A DNA stretch of 64,000 nt. It comes from Thermomicrobium sp. CFH 73360 (GTDB lineage: Bacteria > Chloroflexota > Chloroflexia > Thermomicrobiales > Thermomicrobiaceae). The position numbers and the translations under genes are program-made. Numbering within the stretch: the first letter of the stretch is position 1; every line of letters starts with the position of its first letter. The notes under the pieces are model-generated. The model was not told where the DNA came from. It saw nothing but the letters and a program-made list of their open reading frames with translations, and did no database searches. Shown here one piece after another: positions 1 through 8,741 of this stretch. Location of the stretch: assembly GCF_023806465.1 (NCBI RefSeq), contig NZ_JAMSLS010000001.1, positions 496,001 to 560,000 on the forward strand. Direction: 5' to 3'.

Positions 1-1002
1 GTGGCAACCGATCCGCAGCGGCTGGCACAACTTGGACGCGAGCGGGCTGAGCTGGAGGAGATCGTCACAGTTTATCGCCAACTGAAGGAGATCGACCGCC
101 AGCTCGCGCAGGCCGAGGAACTCCTCGAAGGAGAGGATCCAGACCTCGCCGAACTGGCTGCAGACGAGTTGGAGCGGCTCCGTGAGGAACGCGAGGCAAT
201 CTACCAGGATCTCCGTCGCCGCCTCGTTCCGAAAGACCCGAACGACGAGAAGGACGTTATCGTCGAGATTCGCGCTGGAACGGGCGGAGAGGAAGCTGCA
301 CTCTTCGCCGCCGACCTCTACCGAATGTACACCCGCTACGCTGAACGCCAGGGTTGGAAGGTTGAAGTGCTCTCCAGTAGCCCGACGGAACTTGGCGGCT
401 TCAAAGAGGTCATCTTCGAGGTACGCGGGCGGGGTGCATACAGCCACTTCAAGCACGAGAGCGGCGTTCATCGTGTCCAGCGTGTACCGGTCACTGAATC
501 ATCCGGGCGGATCCACACCTCGACCGCCACTGTTGCCGTCCTTCCCGAGGCCGACGAGGTCGAGGTACAGATCGACGAGAATGATCTCCGGATCGAAGTC
601 TTCCGCTCCAGCGGACATGGCGGGCAGAGCGTCAACACGACGGACTCGGCTGTGCGCATCACGCACCTGCCAACCGGTATTGTCGTGAGTTGTCAGGATG
701 AGCGCTCACAGCTGAAGAATCGGCTCAAGGCGATGGCAGTTCTGCGTGCCCGGCTCTACGAGCTCCAGCGTCGCAAGCAAGAAGAAGAGCGTACTGGTAT
801 TCGTCGCGCCCAGGTCGGTACGGGAGAACGCGCGGAAAAGATCCGCACCTACAACTTCCCTCAGGACCGCGTAACCGACCATCGGCTGAAGTTGACCGTG
901 AATAACCTCGCCGCTGTGCTTGACGGCGAAATCGCTGTCTTTGTCCAGGAACTCCAGGCGCTCGAAACCGCTGAACGGTTGCGTGCCGCCGGCATTAGCT
1001 GA
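1..1002 (+). CDS. prfA: Peptide chain release factor 1 (5' end outside window)
   Basis: RF1 reads UAA and UAG stop codons on the ribosome and hydrolyses peptidyl-tRNA. The codon-recognition tripeptide PVT lies at residues 163-165 of the visible part, inside [15 protein letters not shown], which marks RF1 rather than RF2. The catalytic GGQ is at 207-209 in [16 protein letters not shown]. The visible 333 residues align to the family from about residue 28 of the usual ~360. The GTG at base 1 is therefore probably an internal valine and the true start lies upstream of the window. prmC, whose product methylates the GGQ glutamine, follows after 12 bp, so the two are very likely cotranscribed. Confidence 0.95.
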   Translation: MATDPQRLAQLGRERAELEEIVTVYRQLKEIDRQLAQAEELLEGEDPDLAELAADELERLREEREAIYQDLRRRLVPKDPNDEKDVIVEIRAGTGGEEAALFAADLYRMYTRYAERQGWKVEVLSSSPTELGGFKEVIFEVRGRGAYSHFKHESGVHRVQRVPVTESSGRIHTSTATVAVLPEADEVEVQIDENDLRIEVFRSSGHGGQSVNTTDSAVRITHLPTGIVVSCQDERSQLKNRLKAMAVLRARLYELQRRKQEEERTGIRRAQVGTGERAEKIRTYNFPQDRVTDHRLKLTVNNLAAVLDGEIAVFVQELQALETAERLRAAGIS

Positions 1003-1014
1003 GCGAATGGCGTC

Positions 1015-1875
1015 GTGCCAACCTATCGTGACATCATTCGCGCTGCGACCGAACGTCTCCGAGCCAGCCATTCGGACTCACCGCGTCTCGATGCGGAAGT
1101 CCTGCTTTGTCACGTCCTCGGTATCGATCGCACCGAGCTGTATCGCCGACTTCCGCTGCCCCTTGCCACCCCGCTCGATCGCTTCTGGGAACTCGTCGAA
1201 CGACGAGCACGAGGGGAACCGGTCGCCTACCTCACTGGCCATCGCGAGTTTTATGGCCTTGACTTCCTCGTCACTCCAGCGACGCTCATTCCCCGCCCCG
1301 AAACCGAATACCTGGTCACCTGGGCAGCGGAGCGCCTCCGTCTGCGTCGTGATCGGCCACGCTGCGTCGACGTGGGCACCGGTTGTGGAGCGATTGTCAT
1401 CGCGCTTGCGGTGACGCTCCGAACTGAGACCTCTGCCCACCTGGTTGGAAGTGACCGCTCGCTGGCCGCGTTGCGGGTAGCCCGCACAAATCGGGATCGG
1501 CTTGCAGCGACGGATGTGCATCTTGTCTGTGGGGATCTCCTCAGCTGGTGTCGGGGGCCGCTTGACCTCGTCGTTGCCAACCTCCCGTATCTCCGCTGGG
1601 AGCAGTGGCACCCAGGAATCGCTTTTGAGCCCCCAGAAGCCTTATTCGCGCCGGACGACGGCTTTGGCCTCTATGCGCGTCTCTTGCCACAAGCGGCAAC
1701 GCTCTTACGACCCGGAGGTGCGTGCATCGTGGAGATTGATCCAGACCAAGCCGAACGAGCGATGAAGACTGCCCGCCTTGTCTTCCCAACGGCACACATA
1801 GCCATCGAGCCGGATCTCGCCGGCCTGGCACGCTACTTGACGATCGAACTACCAGAAAAGGACCGGGCCAGCTGA
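1015..1875 (+). CDS. prmC: Release factor glutamine N5-methyltransferase PrmC
   Basis: This is a SAM-dependent methyltransferase for the glutamine of the release factor GGQ motif. The 286-residue length, the N-terminal helical domain (about 1-80) and the Rossmann domain fit PrmC. The SAM-binding glycine motif is VDVGTGCGAI, and the family motif TLIPRPETEYL precedes it. The substrate-binding NPPY tetrapeptide appears here as NLPY (VVANLPYL), a variant better known from the KsgA rRNA methyltransferase family. Gene order directly after prfA and overall similarity still favour PrmC. The start is GTG, 12 bp after the prfA stop. The gene ends just before a hairpin shared with the convergent rpmB. 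Confidence 0.92.
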   Translation: MPTYRDIIRAATERLRASHSDSPRLDAEVLLCHVLGIDRTELYRRLPLPLATPLDRFWELVERRARGEPVAYLTGHREFYGLDFLVTPATLIPRPETEYLVTWAAERLRLRRDRPRCVDVGTGCGAIVIALAVTLRTETSAHLVGSDRSLAALRVARTNRDRLAATDVHLVCGDLLSWCRGPLDLVVANLPYLRWEQWHPGIAFEPPEALFAPDDGFGLYARLLPQAATLLRPGGACIVEIDPDQAERAMKTARLVFPTAHIAIEPDLAGLARYLTIELPEKDRAS

Positions 1876-1918
1876 CAAGCCAGCCCGGTTGACTGACAGC
1901 GTTTTCTCGCTGCGTCAG
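1862..1918. terminator. Probable bidirectional terminator between prmC and rpmB
   Basis: Two hairpins sit between the convergent genes. ACCGGGC at 1862-1868 pairs with GCCCGGT at 1883-1889, overlapping the end of prmC. CTGACAGCG at 1893-1901 pairs with CGCT (1908-1911) and GTCAG (1914-1918) across a 2-base bulge, with loop TTTTCT. The second overlaps the rpmB stop codon. Neither is followed by a long T tract, so the call rests on stems and position. Confidence 0.45.
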
Positions 1919-2106
1919 CTCGTCCGCGCCTCTTTATAGAGTGTGCGGAGACAACGGGTACAGATGCGCATACGCTTCGGGACACCATTCAGGACGATTG
2001 TTACACGCTGCACGTTTGGCTTAAACTTGCGGTTGGTCTTCTTGTTTGAGTGGCTCACGTTGTGCCCGAACATCGGTTTCTTGCCACAGAGTTCGCACAT
2101 TGCCAT
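1915..2106 (-). CDS. rpmB: 50S ribosomal protein L28
   Basis: This small basic protein of the large ribosomal subunit has 63 residues. It begins MAMCELCGKKPMFGHNVSHS and ends with CTRCLRTLYKEARTS. Two CxxC pairs (CELC near the N-terminus, CTRC near the C-terminus) show the four-cysteine, zinc-binding form of L28. The ATG at 2106 was chosen over the longer open frame because family homology begins there and a GGAG lies about 9 bases upstream. It is a single gene, convergent with prmC and divergent from recG. Confidence 0.93.
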   Translation of the reverse strand: MAMCELCGKKPMFGHNVSHSNKKTNRKFKPNVQRVTIVLNGVPKRMRICTRCLRTLYKEARTS

Positions 2107-2167
2107 TGTTGTCGCTCCGTTTTCACTCGGTTTCGTCGCGCAGCAAGCCACACTCACCTGAAGGGTA

Positions 2168-2197
2168 AGCCTAGCACTGGGCACGCGTACCGCGCAA
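2168..2197 (-). promoter_or_regulatory. Candidate sigma-70-type promoter for rpmB
   Basis: On the minus strand TTGCGC (2192-2197) and TAGGCT (2168-2173) are separated by 18 bases, about 60 bases before the rpmB start. The same TTGCGC -35 occurs in the mraZ promoter of this window, which supports the reading. Confidence 0.35.
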
Positions 2198-2459
2198 CGC
2201 GTGCGGCACAGCTCTTCTCAACGAGATACGTGGGAACACGTCCGCTGAGCTCACGACCCGGTTGGCGTGGCCGGCTCGATCCTGCGGTCGGGCTTGACTC
2301 TGCCTCCTCTGGTGAGGAGATGAAGATACCCTGAAGGCACAGGACTACGACGCGAGTGAACGGGAAATTCACAGCGAAGATGGTTGGTCTTGACGCTGTT
2401 GCACCCGCTCGGTTGACTTGAGGATCGGTGATGCTTTGACGGAGGATCGGCCCGCATCC
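2198..2459. other. Noncoding region between rpmB and recG
   Basis: No convincing gene is visible. A short hairpin CTCCTC-TGGT-GAGGAG lies near 2306-2322. No clear recG promoter was found. Confidence 0.4.
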
Positions 2460-4892
2460 ATGACATCCAGCGAAGCCGGCCACCATCCCATCGCATTCTT
2501 GCGTCGCGTTTTCGATCTCGAGCGACGCAAGGGCTACCAAGACAGTGCAGCAGTTGGCGGAATCGAGCGTCTCTTTGAGCGGAATCTCGGCGTCTGGCTG
2601 ACGCAGCATCCAGAGCTCCGCTCGCACTTCCAGCAACTCGCAAAACTGGTGCGCGGCTACAGCACCAAATCCCCCATGGAGCGCGCAGAACTTCTGGCTC
2701 GAATCATGCCCCTTCTCGATGGTACGGAGCGGATCTCTGAACGGCCACACAGGGTGCGCGCATCCAAGGCTGCCGAGGAGCGTACTGCGTCTGCGAAGGC
2801 ACAGCTCGTGAAATCGGTCGATCCGGATGAATCGGTCACAGCACTTCCTGGCGTCGGCGCACAACGGGCACGGCAGTTGGAGACGCTCGGCATCTCAACT
2901 GTGCGTGACCTGCTTTATCTTGTGCCGCGCCGCTACGCCGACTATACCCAGGTTGTCCCAATTGGACGCCTCGGCCGACTCGTCCGCGTCGGCGAGGAGG
3001 TCACTTGTACGGTGATCGGTGAGGTCGCGCAGGTGGAGGTCCGTGAAACGACCAACGGACGGCGTTACGTCGCCGTCGAGCTGCGCGACGACACCGGGAA
3101 GATCCCTGTCATCTGGTTCAACCCATACGTGGCGAGGCAGCTTGCGGTGGGACAGCGGATCGCAGTGAGCGGCAAGTTGGAAGGAAGCGGTCCGTACGTT
3201 CGTTTCCGGAACCCAGAGTGGGAGCCGGCCGAAGCGGACCTTCTCAACACTGGTCGGATTGTGCCGATCTATCCGCTGACCCACGGACTGTATCAGCGTC
3301 AGCTTCGCCAACTCACACGCACGGCGCTCGAACTCGCATTGCCACGCCTGAACGATCCCCTGCCCACAGCGCTCCGCCAGCGCTACGAACTCCCCTCGCT
3401 GACCTGGGCGCTGGCTCAACTGCATTATCCGGAGTCGCTCGCTGCGGCCGAGCGGGCACGCCGGCGACTGGCATTCGACGAGTTCCTTGTCCTACAGCTT
3501 GGCCTCGTGCAGCGCCGGCTCAGCTGGCACGCGCAACCTGGCACCCCTGTTCCGATTGATCGGGAACTCCTGGAGCGCTTCCTCGCCTCCTTGCCGTTCC
3601 AGCTCACAAGCGCGCAGCGGCGAGCGTTGGAGGAGATCCTTGCCGATCTGGCTCAGCCGCACCCGATGAGCCGCCTTCTCCAGGGGGACGTTGGTTCCGG
3701 TAAGACGGTTGTCGCTGCAGCCGCAGCCTTACTCGTCCACCGCGCCGGTTTCCAATCGGCCATCCTCGCCCCAACGGAAATCCTCGCTGAACAGCACTTC
3801 CGGACACTCACACGCTTGTACAGCGGACTCAGCGGCGCCGATCGGCCACTGGTCGCGCTTCTCACCGGCAGCACGCCAGAGCGCGACCGCGGGCCGATTC
3901 TCGCCGGCCTCGCCAGCGGTGCAATTGGCATCGTGGTCGGCACACACGCCCTTTTGGAAGAACGCGTTCAATTTCACCACCTCACCTTCGCGGTGATCGA
4001 TGAACAACACCGTTTTGGTGTTCTGCAGCGTCATACGCTGCGGAGCAAGGGGAAGAACCCGCATGTCCTCGTGATGACCGCGACCCCAATCCCCCGCAGC
4101 TTGGCCCTCGTGCTCCACGGCGATCTTGACCTCTCGATCATCGACGAACTTCCACCCGGCCGCCAGCCGGTCAAAACCTATGTCGTCCCCGGACGGAAGC
4201 GTGCAGAGGCCTACAAGTTCGTCCGACGCGAGATTGAGCAGGGTCACCAGGCGTTCGTCATCTGCCCGCTTGTCGAGGAGTCAGAGACGATCGAAGCGCG
4301 CGCGGCGACGGCCGAATACGAGCGGCTCCAACGGGACGTCTTCCCTGACCTCCGCCTTGGTCTTTTGCACGGACGAATGAGTTCACGGGAGAAGGACGAA
4401 GTGATGACGCGTTTTCGCGACGGTGAGTTGGACATTCTTGTCTCCACGGCCGTCGTTGAAGTGGGAATTGACGTCCCGAATGCGACCGTCATCCTCATCG
4501 AAGGCGCGGAACGCTTTGGGCTGGCCCAACTCCACCAGTTCCGCGGTCGGGTCGGCCGGGGAACTGCTCCTTCCTACTGCCTCCTCGTGTCGGACACCGA
4601 CACTGAGGCAGCCCGGCAACGCCTCGAGGCCGTGGCAACAACGACTGACGGCTTCCGCCTCGCCGAGATCGACCTCCAACTCCGCGGGCCAGGCGAGTTC
4701 CTTGGTACCCGCCAGAGCGGCCTCCCTAACCTGCGTTTCGCCACACTTGCCGACATGCCAACACTCCAAGCCGCGCGCCGTGCGGCTGAAGAGCTCCTCC
4801 AGGATGATCCGACCCTGGCTGCCCCTGAGCATGCCGCACTCGCCGAGCTTGTGCGTGCGCGCTGGACGCGCAGCGTCGCTGACGTCAGTTAA
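2460..4892 (+). CDS. recG: ATP-dependent DNA helicase RecG
   Basis: RecG remodels stalled forks and Holliday junctions. The order is an N-terminal extension (about 1-120), a helix-hairpin element (ALPGVGAQRARQLETLG), an OB-fold wedge domain, and helicase domains. Walker A GDVGSGKT is at 409-416 and the DExH box DEQH at 514-517. Other visible motifs are MTATPIPRSL, STAVVEVGID and QFRGRVGRG. The product is 810 residues from the ATG at 2460, longer than the ~690 of E. coli RecG because of the N-terminal extension. GGAGGA lies about 13 bases upstream of this ATG; an in-frame TTG at 2418 would add 14 residues and cannot be excluded. Confidence 0.93.
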   Translation: MTSSEAGHHPIAFLRRVFDLERRKGYQDSAAVGGIERLFERNLGVWLTQHPELRSHFQQLAKLVRGYSTKSPMERAELLARIMPLLDGTERISERPHRVRASKAAEERTASAKAQLVKSVDPDESVTALPGVGAQRARQLETLGISTVRDLLYLVPRRYADYTQVVPIGRLGRLVRVGEEVTCTVIGEVAQVEVRETTNGRRYVAVELRDDTGKIPVIWFNPYVARQLAVGQRIAVSGKLEGSGPYVRFRNPEWEPAEADLLNTGRIVPIYPLTHGLYQRQLRQLTRTALELALPRLNDPLPTALRQRYELPSLTWALAQLHYPESLAAAERARRRLAFDEFLVLQLGLVQRRLSWHAQPGTPVPIDRELLERFLASLPFQLTSAQRRALEEILADLAQPHPMSRLLQGDVGSGKTVVAAAAALLVHRAGFQSAILAPTEILAEQHFRTLTRLYSGLSGADRPLVALLTGSTPERDRGPILAGLASGAIGIVVGTHALLEERVQFHHLTFAVIDEQHRFGVLQRHTLRSKGKNPHVLVMTATPIPRSLALVLHGDLDLSIIDELPPGRQPVKTYVVPGRKRAEAYKFVRREIEQGHQAFVICPLVEESETIEARAATAEYERLQRDVFPDLRLGLLHGRMSSREKDEVMTRFRDGELDILVSTAVVEVGIDVPNATVILIEGAERFGLAQLHQFRGRVGRGTAPSYCLLVSDTDTEAARQRLEAVATTTDGFRLAEIDLQLRGPGEFLGTRQSGLPNLRFATLADMPTLQAARRAAEELLQDDPTLAAPEHAALAELVRARWTRSVADVS

Positions 4893-4908
4893 TGGAGGGT
4901 TTTCGACC

Positions 4909-5697
4909 ATGAGCCGTTCCGTCTTCTGGCTCGACCAGAGCCTGATCGGCAGGGTACTCGCCGACCTTCTTGGATCGGTGATTGCTCCCACTGGTTGGGA
5001 TGTACGTCAAGCAGCTCGCCTTCGCGCCACGACCGTCCGCACCGAGCCAGGGTTCGCCTTGCTCGATACGCTTGAGGCGCTGGAACTTGTCCCAGCCTGG
5101 TCAATTGCGACGGATTTGGTCGTCGCCTCCCAATACAACAGTGCAGTGGGACTCGTTACCCCCGATCGCCCCGATCGCATCACTGATGCGATCGTCTCGC
5201 TCGATGACTGTCGCCCCGCAAGCGAAGCGCTCGCACGAGCGACAATCGAGCCGTTCTTCGGTTTGCGCGTTCGAGATTGGCGGCATGCGGAAGCGGCAAG
5301 CGCTCTTTCCGAACTCCGGGTCACGGAAGATGAGGCCGCACTTGTGCCTCTCGATGAACGGCACCACGACCTCGGTCGCATCTGGTTCATCCTGACCGGG
5401 CATGCATTCGTCAGTCACCTCCTCGTTGTCCCCTCGGAACTTCCTGCAGAGACGCGCAGCCAATTCGCTGTACTACTCCGCCGCCTCTCAGAGGAGCTTC
5501 GGACCCGGGCAGCAGAGATCGCGAGTGAACGCGCCGCCGCCCACGCGCTCGACGCTGGGCGCCTCCACGCCTACCTGAGCGAGTCGGTCGACGTGCTGAC
5601 ACCAAAACTCCAGCGGGCGATCGCGGAACTCGTGCGGCGAAGTGGGAGCGGCCTCCGGGTACCTGGACCGGAGAACTATCGCTCACTCTCTTCCTGA
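4909..5697 (+). CDS. MqnA-like periplasmic-binding-fold protein (putative)
   Basis: This is a 262-residue soluble protein without a signal peptide. The spacing of SIATDLVVASQYNSAVGLV, AIVSLDDCRPASEAL and HHDLGRIWFILTGHAFVSHL resembles the MqnA/MqnD family (chorismate dehydratase and relatives, DUF178). In that family an S-L-D-x-x-x-x-(T/A)S motif precedes a Y-D-L-G-x-x-W motif. The match is partial, so the activity is uncertain. It follows recG by 16 bp with a strong GGAGGG 9 bases before the ATG, so it is probably cotranscribed with recG. Its 3' end overlaps the convergent flavin reductase gene by 22 bp. The window also holds men genes, which makes a role in the alternative futalosine pathway less obvious. 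Confidence 0.5.
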   Translation: MSRSVFWLDQSLIGRVLADLLGSVIAPTGWDVRQAARLRATTVRTEPGFALLDTLEALELVPAWSIATDLVVASQYNSAVGLVTPDRPDRITDAIVSLDDCRPASEALARATIEPFFGLRVRDWRHAEAASALSELRVTEDEAALVPLDERHHDLGRIWFILTGHAFVSHLLVVPSELPAETRSQFAVLLRRLSEELRTRAAEIASERAAAHALDAGRLHAYLSESVDVLTPKLQRAIAELVRRSGSGLRVPGPENYRSLSS

Positions 5698-6278
5698 GCC
5701 TCTTCTTCCTCCTCGCCGGGAAGGCGAGCACGAGAAACTCGTGCCAGTGCTGCGTACCACTCGGCACCAACATGGTGTACGAGCGGCTCTTCTTCGAGCT
5801 GGAGCCACCGCTCGCCAAAAAGCTCGGTGTCCGCGGCGGCGGCGATCACCTCCCCAACGAACAGGTCATGATCGCCGAGGCTCAGTCGCGCGATGACACC
5901 GCACTCAATGTGCGCAACCGCTTCCTCAAGTACTGGCACATCAACTTCCAGCGCATCCACCGGATGGAGCTGGGCTCGCGTGAACTTATCCACGTCGCGA
6001 CCAGAAAGAGTCCCACAGAGGTGGATCGCGAGCAGATGTTCAAGGGTCAGGATATTCAGCGCGAAGTACTCGCCCTTCGACAGAAGTTCGTGCGTCAAGC
6101 GGCTCGGGTGAACGGCCAGCCCAATGCGCGTCGGCTCGAGACTGAGCGGCATAACCCAGGCAGCAGTCATGACGTTCGGGTGCGCTCGGTATTGAGTCGT
6201 CACAAGCACCACAGGACCGGGTTCGAGCAGGCGCGCTGCAAGTCGTGGTTCGCGTGGTTCCTTGCGCCCCATCGCCAC
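5676..6278 (-). CDS. Flavin reductase-like (FMN-binding split-barrel) protein
   Basis: The 200-residue protein has the flavin reductase-like domain. Its N-terminal part reads GPVVLVTTQY..HPNVMTAAWVMPLSLEP, then IGLAVHPSRLTHELL and EYFALNIL, and VDKFTRAQL follows. Members bind FMN or FAD and serve as NAD(P)H:flavin oxidoreductases or related enzymes; the partner here is unknown. The tail is unusually acidic (EEEEEAQEESER). It is the last gene of a three-gene minus-strand unit after two glycosyltransferases. The GTG at 6278 directly follows the upstream stop and has GGAGG 5 bases before it; an ATG at 6272 is an equally possible start. Confidence 0.8.
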   Translation of the reverse strand: MAMGRKEPREPRLAARLLEPGPVVLVTTQYRAHPNVMTAAWVMPLSLEPTRIGLAVHPSRLTHELLSKGEYFALNILTLEHLLAIHLCGTLSGRDVDKFTRAQLHPVDALEVDVPVLEEAVAHIECGVIARLSLGDHDLFVGEVIAAAADTELFGERWLQLEEEPLVHHVGAEWYAALARVSRARLPGEEEEEAQEESER

Positions 6279-7415
6279 TCAGCCCTCCTCGGTCACCTGC
6301 GACTCGAAGCGCCGAGCCGCCAGCATCGCTTGGTAGACCGCGTAGTACTGTTCGGCGATCCGGCGTTGGGTATAGTGCGCCAGCACCCGTCGCCGACCGG
6401 CCTCGCCCAACTGGCGTCGGCGCTCCGGATCGGCGAGCAGGTTTCTCAGCAGACGTACCAGCGCATCGACGTCGTCCTCCGGGAAAACCAGTGACGGATC
6501 GCCGATCACATGCGGGATCTCGCCCGACGACGAACCAACCACCGGCACGCCGCAACTCATCGCTTCGATAATGACGCGCCCGAACTGCTCCTTCCAGTTG
6601 CGGCGCGTCCGTGAAGGGACGACAAGGACGTCGAACCGGTTCAGCGCTTCCGGCATGAGCGCCGGTGGCACGCCACCGCGGAACAGAACGCGGTCGCGAA
6701 CCCCCAGCTCCGTGGCAAGCAACTCGAGACGTGTACGCTCGATCCCGTCTCCAACAATCTCAAGCTGAACGCGTCCAGGCAGCTGTGCCAGCGCGCGGAT
6801 GAGCAAATCCGCCCCCTTCTCTGGCACGAGCCGTCCGACGAAACCGATCGTGGGAACGGCTGCCCGTGCCACTGTCATTGGGCGGAACAGCTCCGGATCG
6901 ACCCCGAACTGTGGGATGACCGCTAACGGTCCGCGAAAGCCTTTCCGTCTTAGGACATCGGCCGCCTCGTGGTTCCCCGCAACCGCCGCAGAAGCCAGCC
7001 GATAGTTAAGCTGTTCGAACCACGAGAATGGTGGCGGATAGCGTCGGTAAAGGTTCTGCCAGGTGAAAAAGAGAATACGAGCCCGATAGCGGCGCCCGAG
7101 CAACGCAGCGTGGGCAGTCACCAGGTTATACGGCTCCTCGTCGATGTGGAGGATATCAGGTCGGAAACGTGCGATGTGCTTCCCAAGCCCCGGATAGAAG
7201 TGCACGTGGTGATGGCCGTTGAACCACATGGGCTCCACAACAAGCTGATATCCCTCCACATAGCGCCGCTCGAGTTGCAGGACACCGACACGATTCTCGT
7301 GCCAGAAGGGCGGCACCACAGCCAGGAGCTCCACGTCCGGCAAGCGCGCGAGTTCCTCGAGCTTCCGCTGGTAGACACCGTTCACGAGCGCCTTGGAGAC
7401 GATAAGGATGCGCAT
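6279..7415 (-). CDS. Family 4 glycosyltransferase
   Basis: This is a GT-B fold glycosyltransferase of 378 residues. The C-terminal donor-binding domain carries the GT4 signatures IGFVGRLVPEKGADLLIRAL and EQFGRVIIEAMSCGVPVVG, including the E-x7-E pair. The N-terminal domain starts MRILIVSKA, and a THAAL..ILFFTWQNLY segment lies in the acceptor cleft. No transmembrane segment is seen, so it probably acts at the cytoplasmic membrane face. Acceptor and sugar cannot be read from sequence. It lies 6 bp after a second glycosyltransferase gene, suggesting successive steps on the same glycan or glycolipid. Confidence 0.85.
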   Translation of the reverse strand: MRILIVSKALVNGVYQRKLEELARLPDVELLAVVPPFWHENRVGVLQLERRYVEGYQLVVEPMWFNGHHHVHFYPGLGKHIARFRPDILHIDEEPYNLVTAHAALLGRRYRARILFFTWQNLYRRYPPPFSWFEQLNYRLASAAVAGNHEAADVLRRKGFRGPLAVIPQFGVDPELFRPMTVARAAVPTIGFVGRLVPEKGADLLIRALAQLPGRVQLEIVGDGIERTRLELLATELGVRDRVLFRGGVPPALMPEALNRFDVLVVPSRTRRNWKEQFGRVIIEAMSCGVPVVGSSSGEIPHVIGDPSLVFPEDDVDALVRLLRNLLADPERRRQLGEAGRRRVLAHYTQRRIAEQYYAVYQAMLAARRFESQVTEEG

Positions 7416-7421
7416 CGGACC

Positions 7422-8600
7422 TCAACCTATCGCCGCGCTGCCGACAGCAGCGATGTTCACCGCCTCATGGTACGCCGCAACTGTTTCACGTGCTGTCCGC
7501 CGCCAGGTGAACATCCTCGCTCGTGCGAGTCCACGCGCCCACAGTTCTTCTTGGAGGGCCGAATCATTCAGCAGGCGGACGAGCGCTGCAGCAAAGGCCT
7601 CCTCGTCCAGCTCGACGAGGATCCCCGCATCCCCAACAACTTCTGGAAGGCTCGTACACCGAGCGGCAATCACCGGCGTCCCACAAGCCATCGCCTCCAG
7701 GGGTGAGAGACCAAATCCCTCATAGCGCGAAGGGTACGCGTAGACCGTCGCGAGCTGGTACCAGAGAACTTTTTCATCTTCAGTGACCGGGCCAGGCAGA
7801 AGGACGCGCTGCTGGAGACCGAGCCGACGAATGAGCGGCTCAAGCGGTGGGTACAGTCGCGGGTTCTCGCTATGTGCGCGGCCGGGAATAACGAGCATCG
7901 TTCCCCCGGGAAGCTCCGGGAGTGCCCGCGCGAAAGCGCGAACGAGCAATGGCAAGTTTTTCCGTACGTCGAAGCCCCCAAGATTCAGGACGACCGGACC
8001 GCTTATGCCCCAGCGCTGCGCCAACGCCCGCACCGCGTCCATCTCTTCCGGAGGTCGAAAGCGCGACTCGACGCCCAGTGGGATCACACGAATCTGTTCT
8101 GCCGGATACCGCAACACGCGCACGATATCATCTCGCGACCACTGTGAGTCTGTAAGGACGAGCACTGCCCGCCGCACGGTCCGTCGCACAAGCTCGGTGT
8201 ACAGTCGGAATGCAAGCGACGCACGATACTCCGGCAACACGAGCGGAATCACGTCGTGCACCGTGACGACGAATGGTGTGCTGATGCGGAGCGGCGCGGC
8301 AAAGTATGGTATGTGCACGAGTGTGGGACGGAGCTCGGCCGCCAAGCGTGGAAGCCCGACCTGTTCCCACCAGAGCTTGGCCAGCTTCCCGCGTACGAGC
8401 AAGTTGGGCTGACGCACGACGACGTGTTCTGGTGCCGCGAGAAAGACCGGCGGCGAAACAGGCATGGCCAGGTGCACCTCGCCGAATTCACCGGCGGTGA
8501 ACTCGCGCCAGAGCGCCAGGGTGTATTGCCCGCTCCCCGTGTGCGGCTGCGTCACGAATGCACCGTCCAGCAGAACCGTCAACACGCGCGCCGCCACCAT
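7422..8600 (-). CDS. Family 4 glycosyltransferase (mannosyltransferase-like)
   Basis: The 392-residue GT-B glycosyltransferase includes VVTVHDVIPLVLPEY in the N-terminal half and LTDSQWSRDDIVRVL. The donor domain has LNLGGFDVRKNLPLLVRAF and YPSRYEGFGLSPLEAMACG, the typical GT4 motif with two glutamates eight residues apart. HDVIP and S-x-W-S-R-D-D are frequent in bacterial mannosyltransferases, but the donor is not proven. A longer open frame runs to 9161, but it crosses trxA and has no homology there. The ATG at 8600 begins the beta-strand MVAARVLTVLLDG, with a G-rich Shine-Dalgarno just upstream. It is the first gene of the unit and divergent from trxA. Confidence 0.83.
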   Translation of the reverse strand: MVAARVLTVLLDGAFVTQPHTGSGQYTLALWREFTAGEFGEVHLAMPVSPPVFLAAPEHVVVRQPNLLVRGKLAKLWWEQVGLPRLAAELRPTLVHIPYFAAPLRISTPFVVTVHDVIPLVLPEYRASLAFRLYTELVRRTVRRAVLVLTDSQWSRDDIVRVLRYPAEQIRVIPLGVESRFRPPEEMDAVRALAQRWGISGPVVLNLGGFDVRKNLPLLVRAFARALPELPGGTMLVIPGRAHSENPRLYPPLEPLIRRLGLQQRVLLPGPVTEDEKVLWYQLATVYAYPSRYEGFGLSPLEAMACGTPVIAARCTSLPEVVGDAGILVELDEEAFAAALVRLLNDSALQEELWARGLARARMFTWRRTARETVAAYHEAVNIAAVGSAAIG

Positions 8601-8660
8601 CCCCCCTCGATCGGAGAGTATAACGAGGGATCCCGGCTCCACTGCGGAGCCCTTGATCAG

Positions 8661-8690
8661 TTGCCGCGCCGCTTGTCGCTCTCGTATAGT
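8661..8690 (+). promoter_or_regulatory. Promoter upstream of trxA
   Basis: TTGCCG (8661-8666) and TATAGT (8685-8690) are separated by 18 bases, placing a start site about 45 bases before the trxA ATG. Position and consensus fit a housekeeping promoter. Confidence 0.5.
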
Positions 8691-8700
8691 GGTGCGAGAG

Positions 8701-8740
8701 CCCACGTGACGTGGGGGAACGGAGCGAGAGGGAGCGAGAG
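8701..8740 (+). repeat. Palindrome and direct repeat in the trxA leader
   Basis: CCCACGT-G-ACGTGGG (8701-8715) is a perfect dyad around one central base, located at the predicted transcription start. It is followed by the 10-base repeat GGAGCGAGAG twice in a row (8721-8730 and 8731-8740), the second abutting the codon before the ATG. The repeat supplies two purine-rich Shine-Dalgarno candidates. The dyad could be an operator or a 5' hairpin. Confidence 0.5.
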
Positions 8741-8741
8741 G

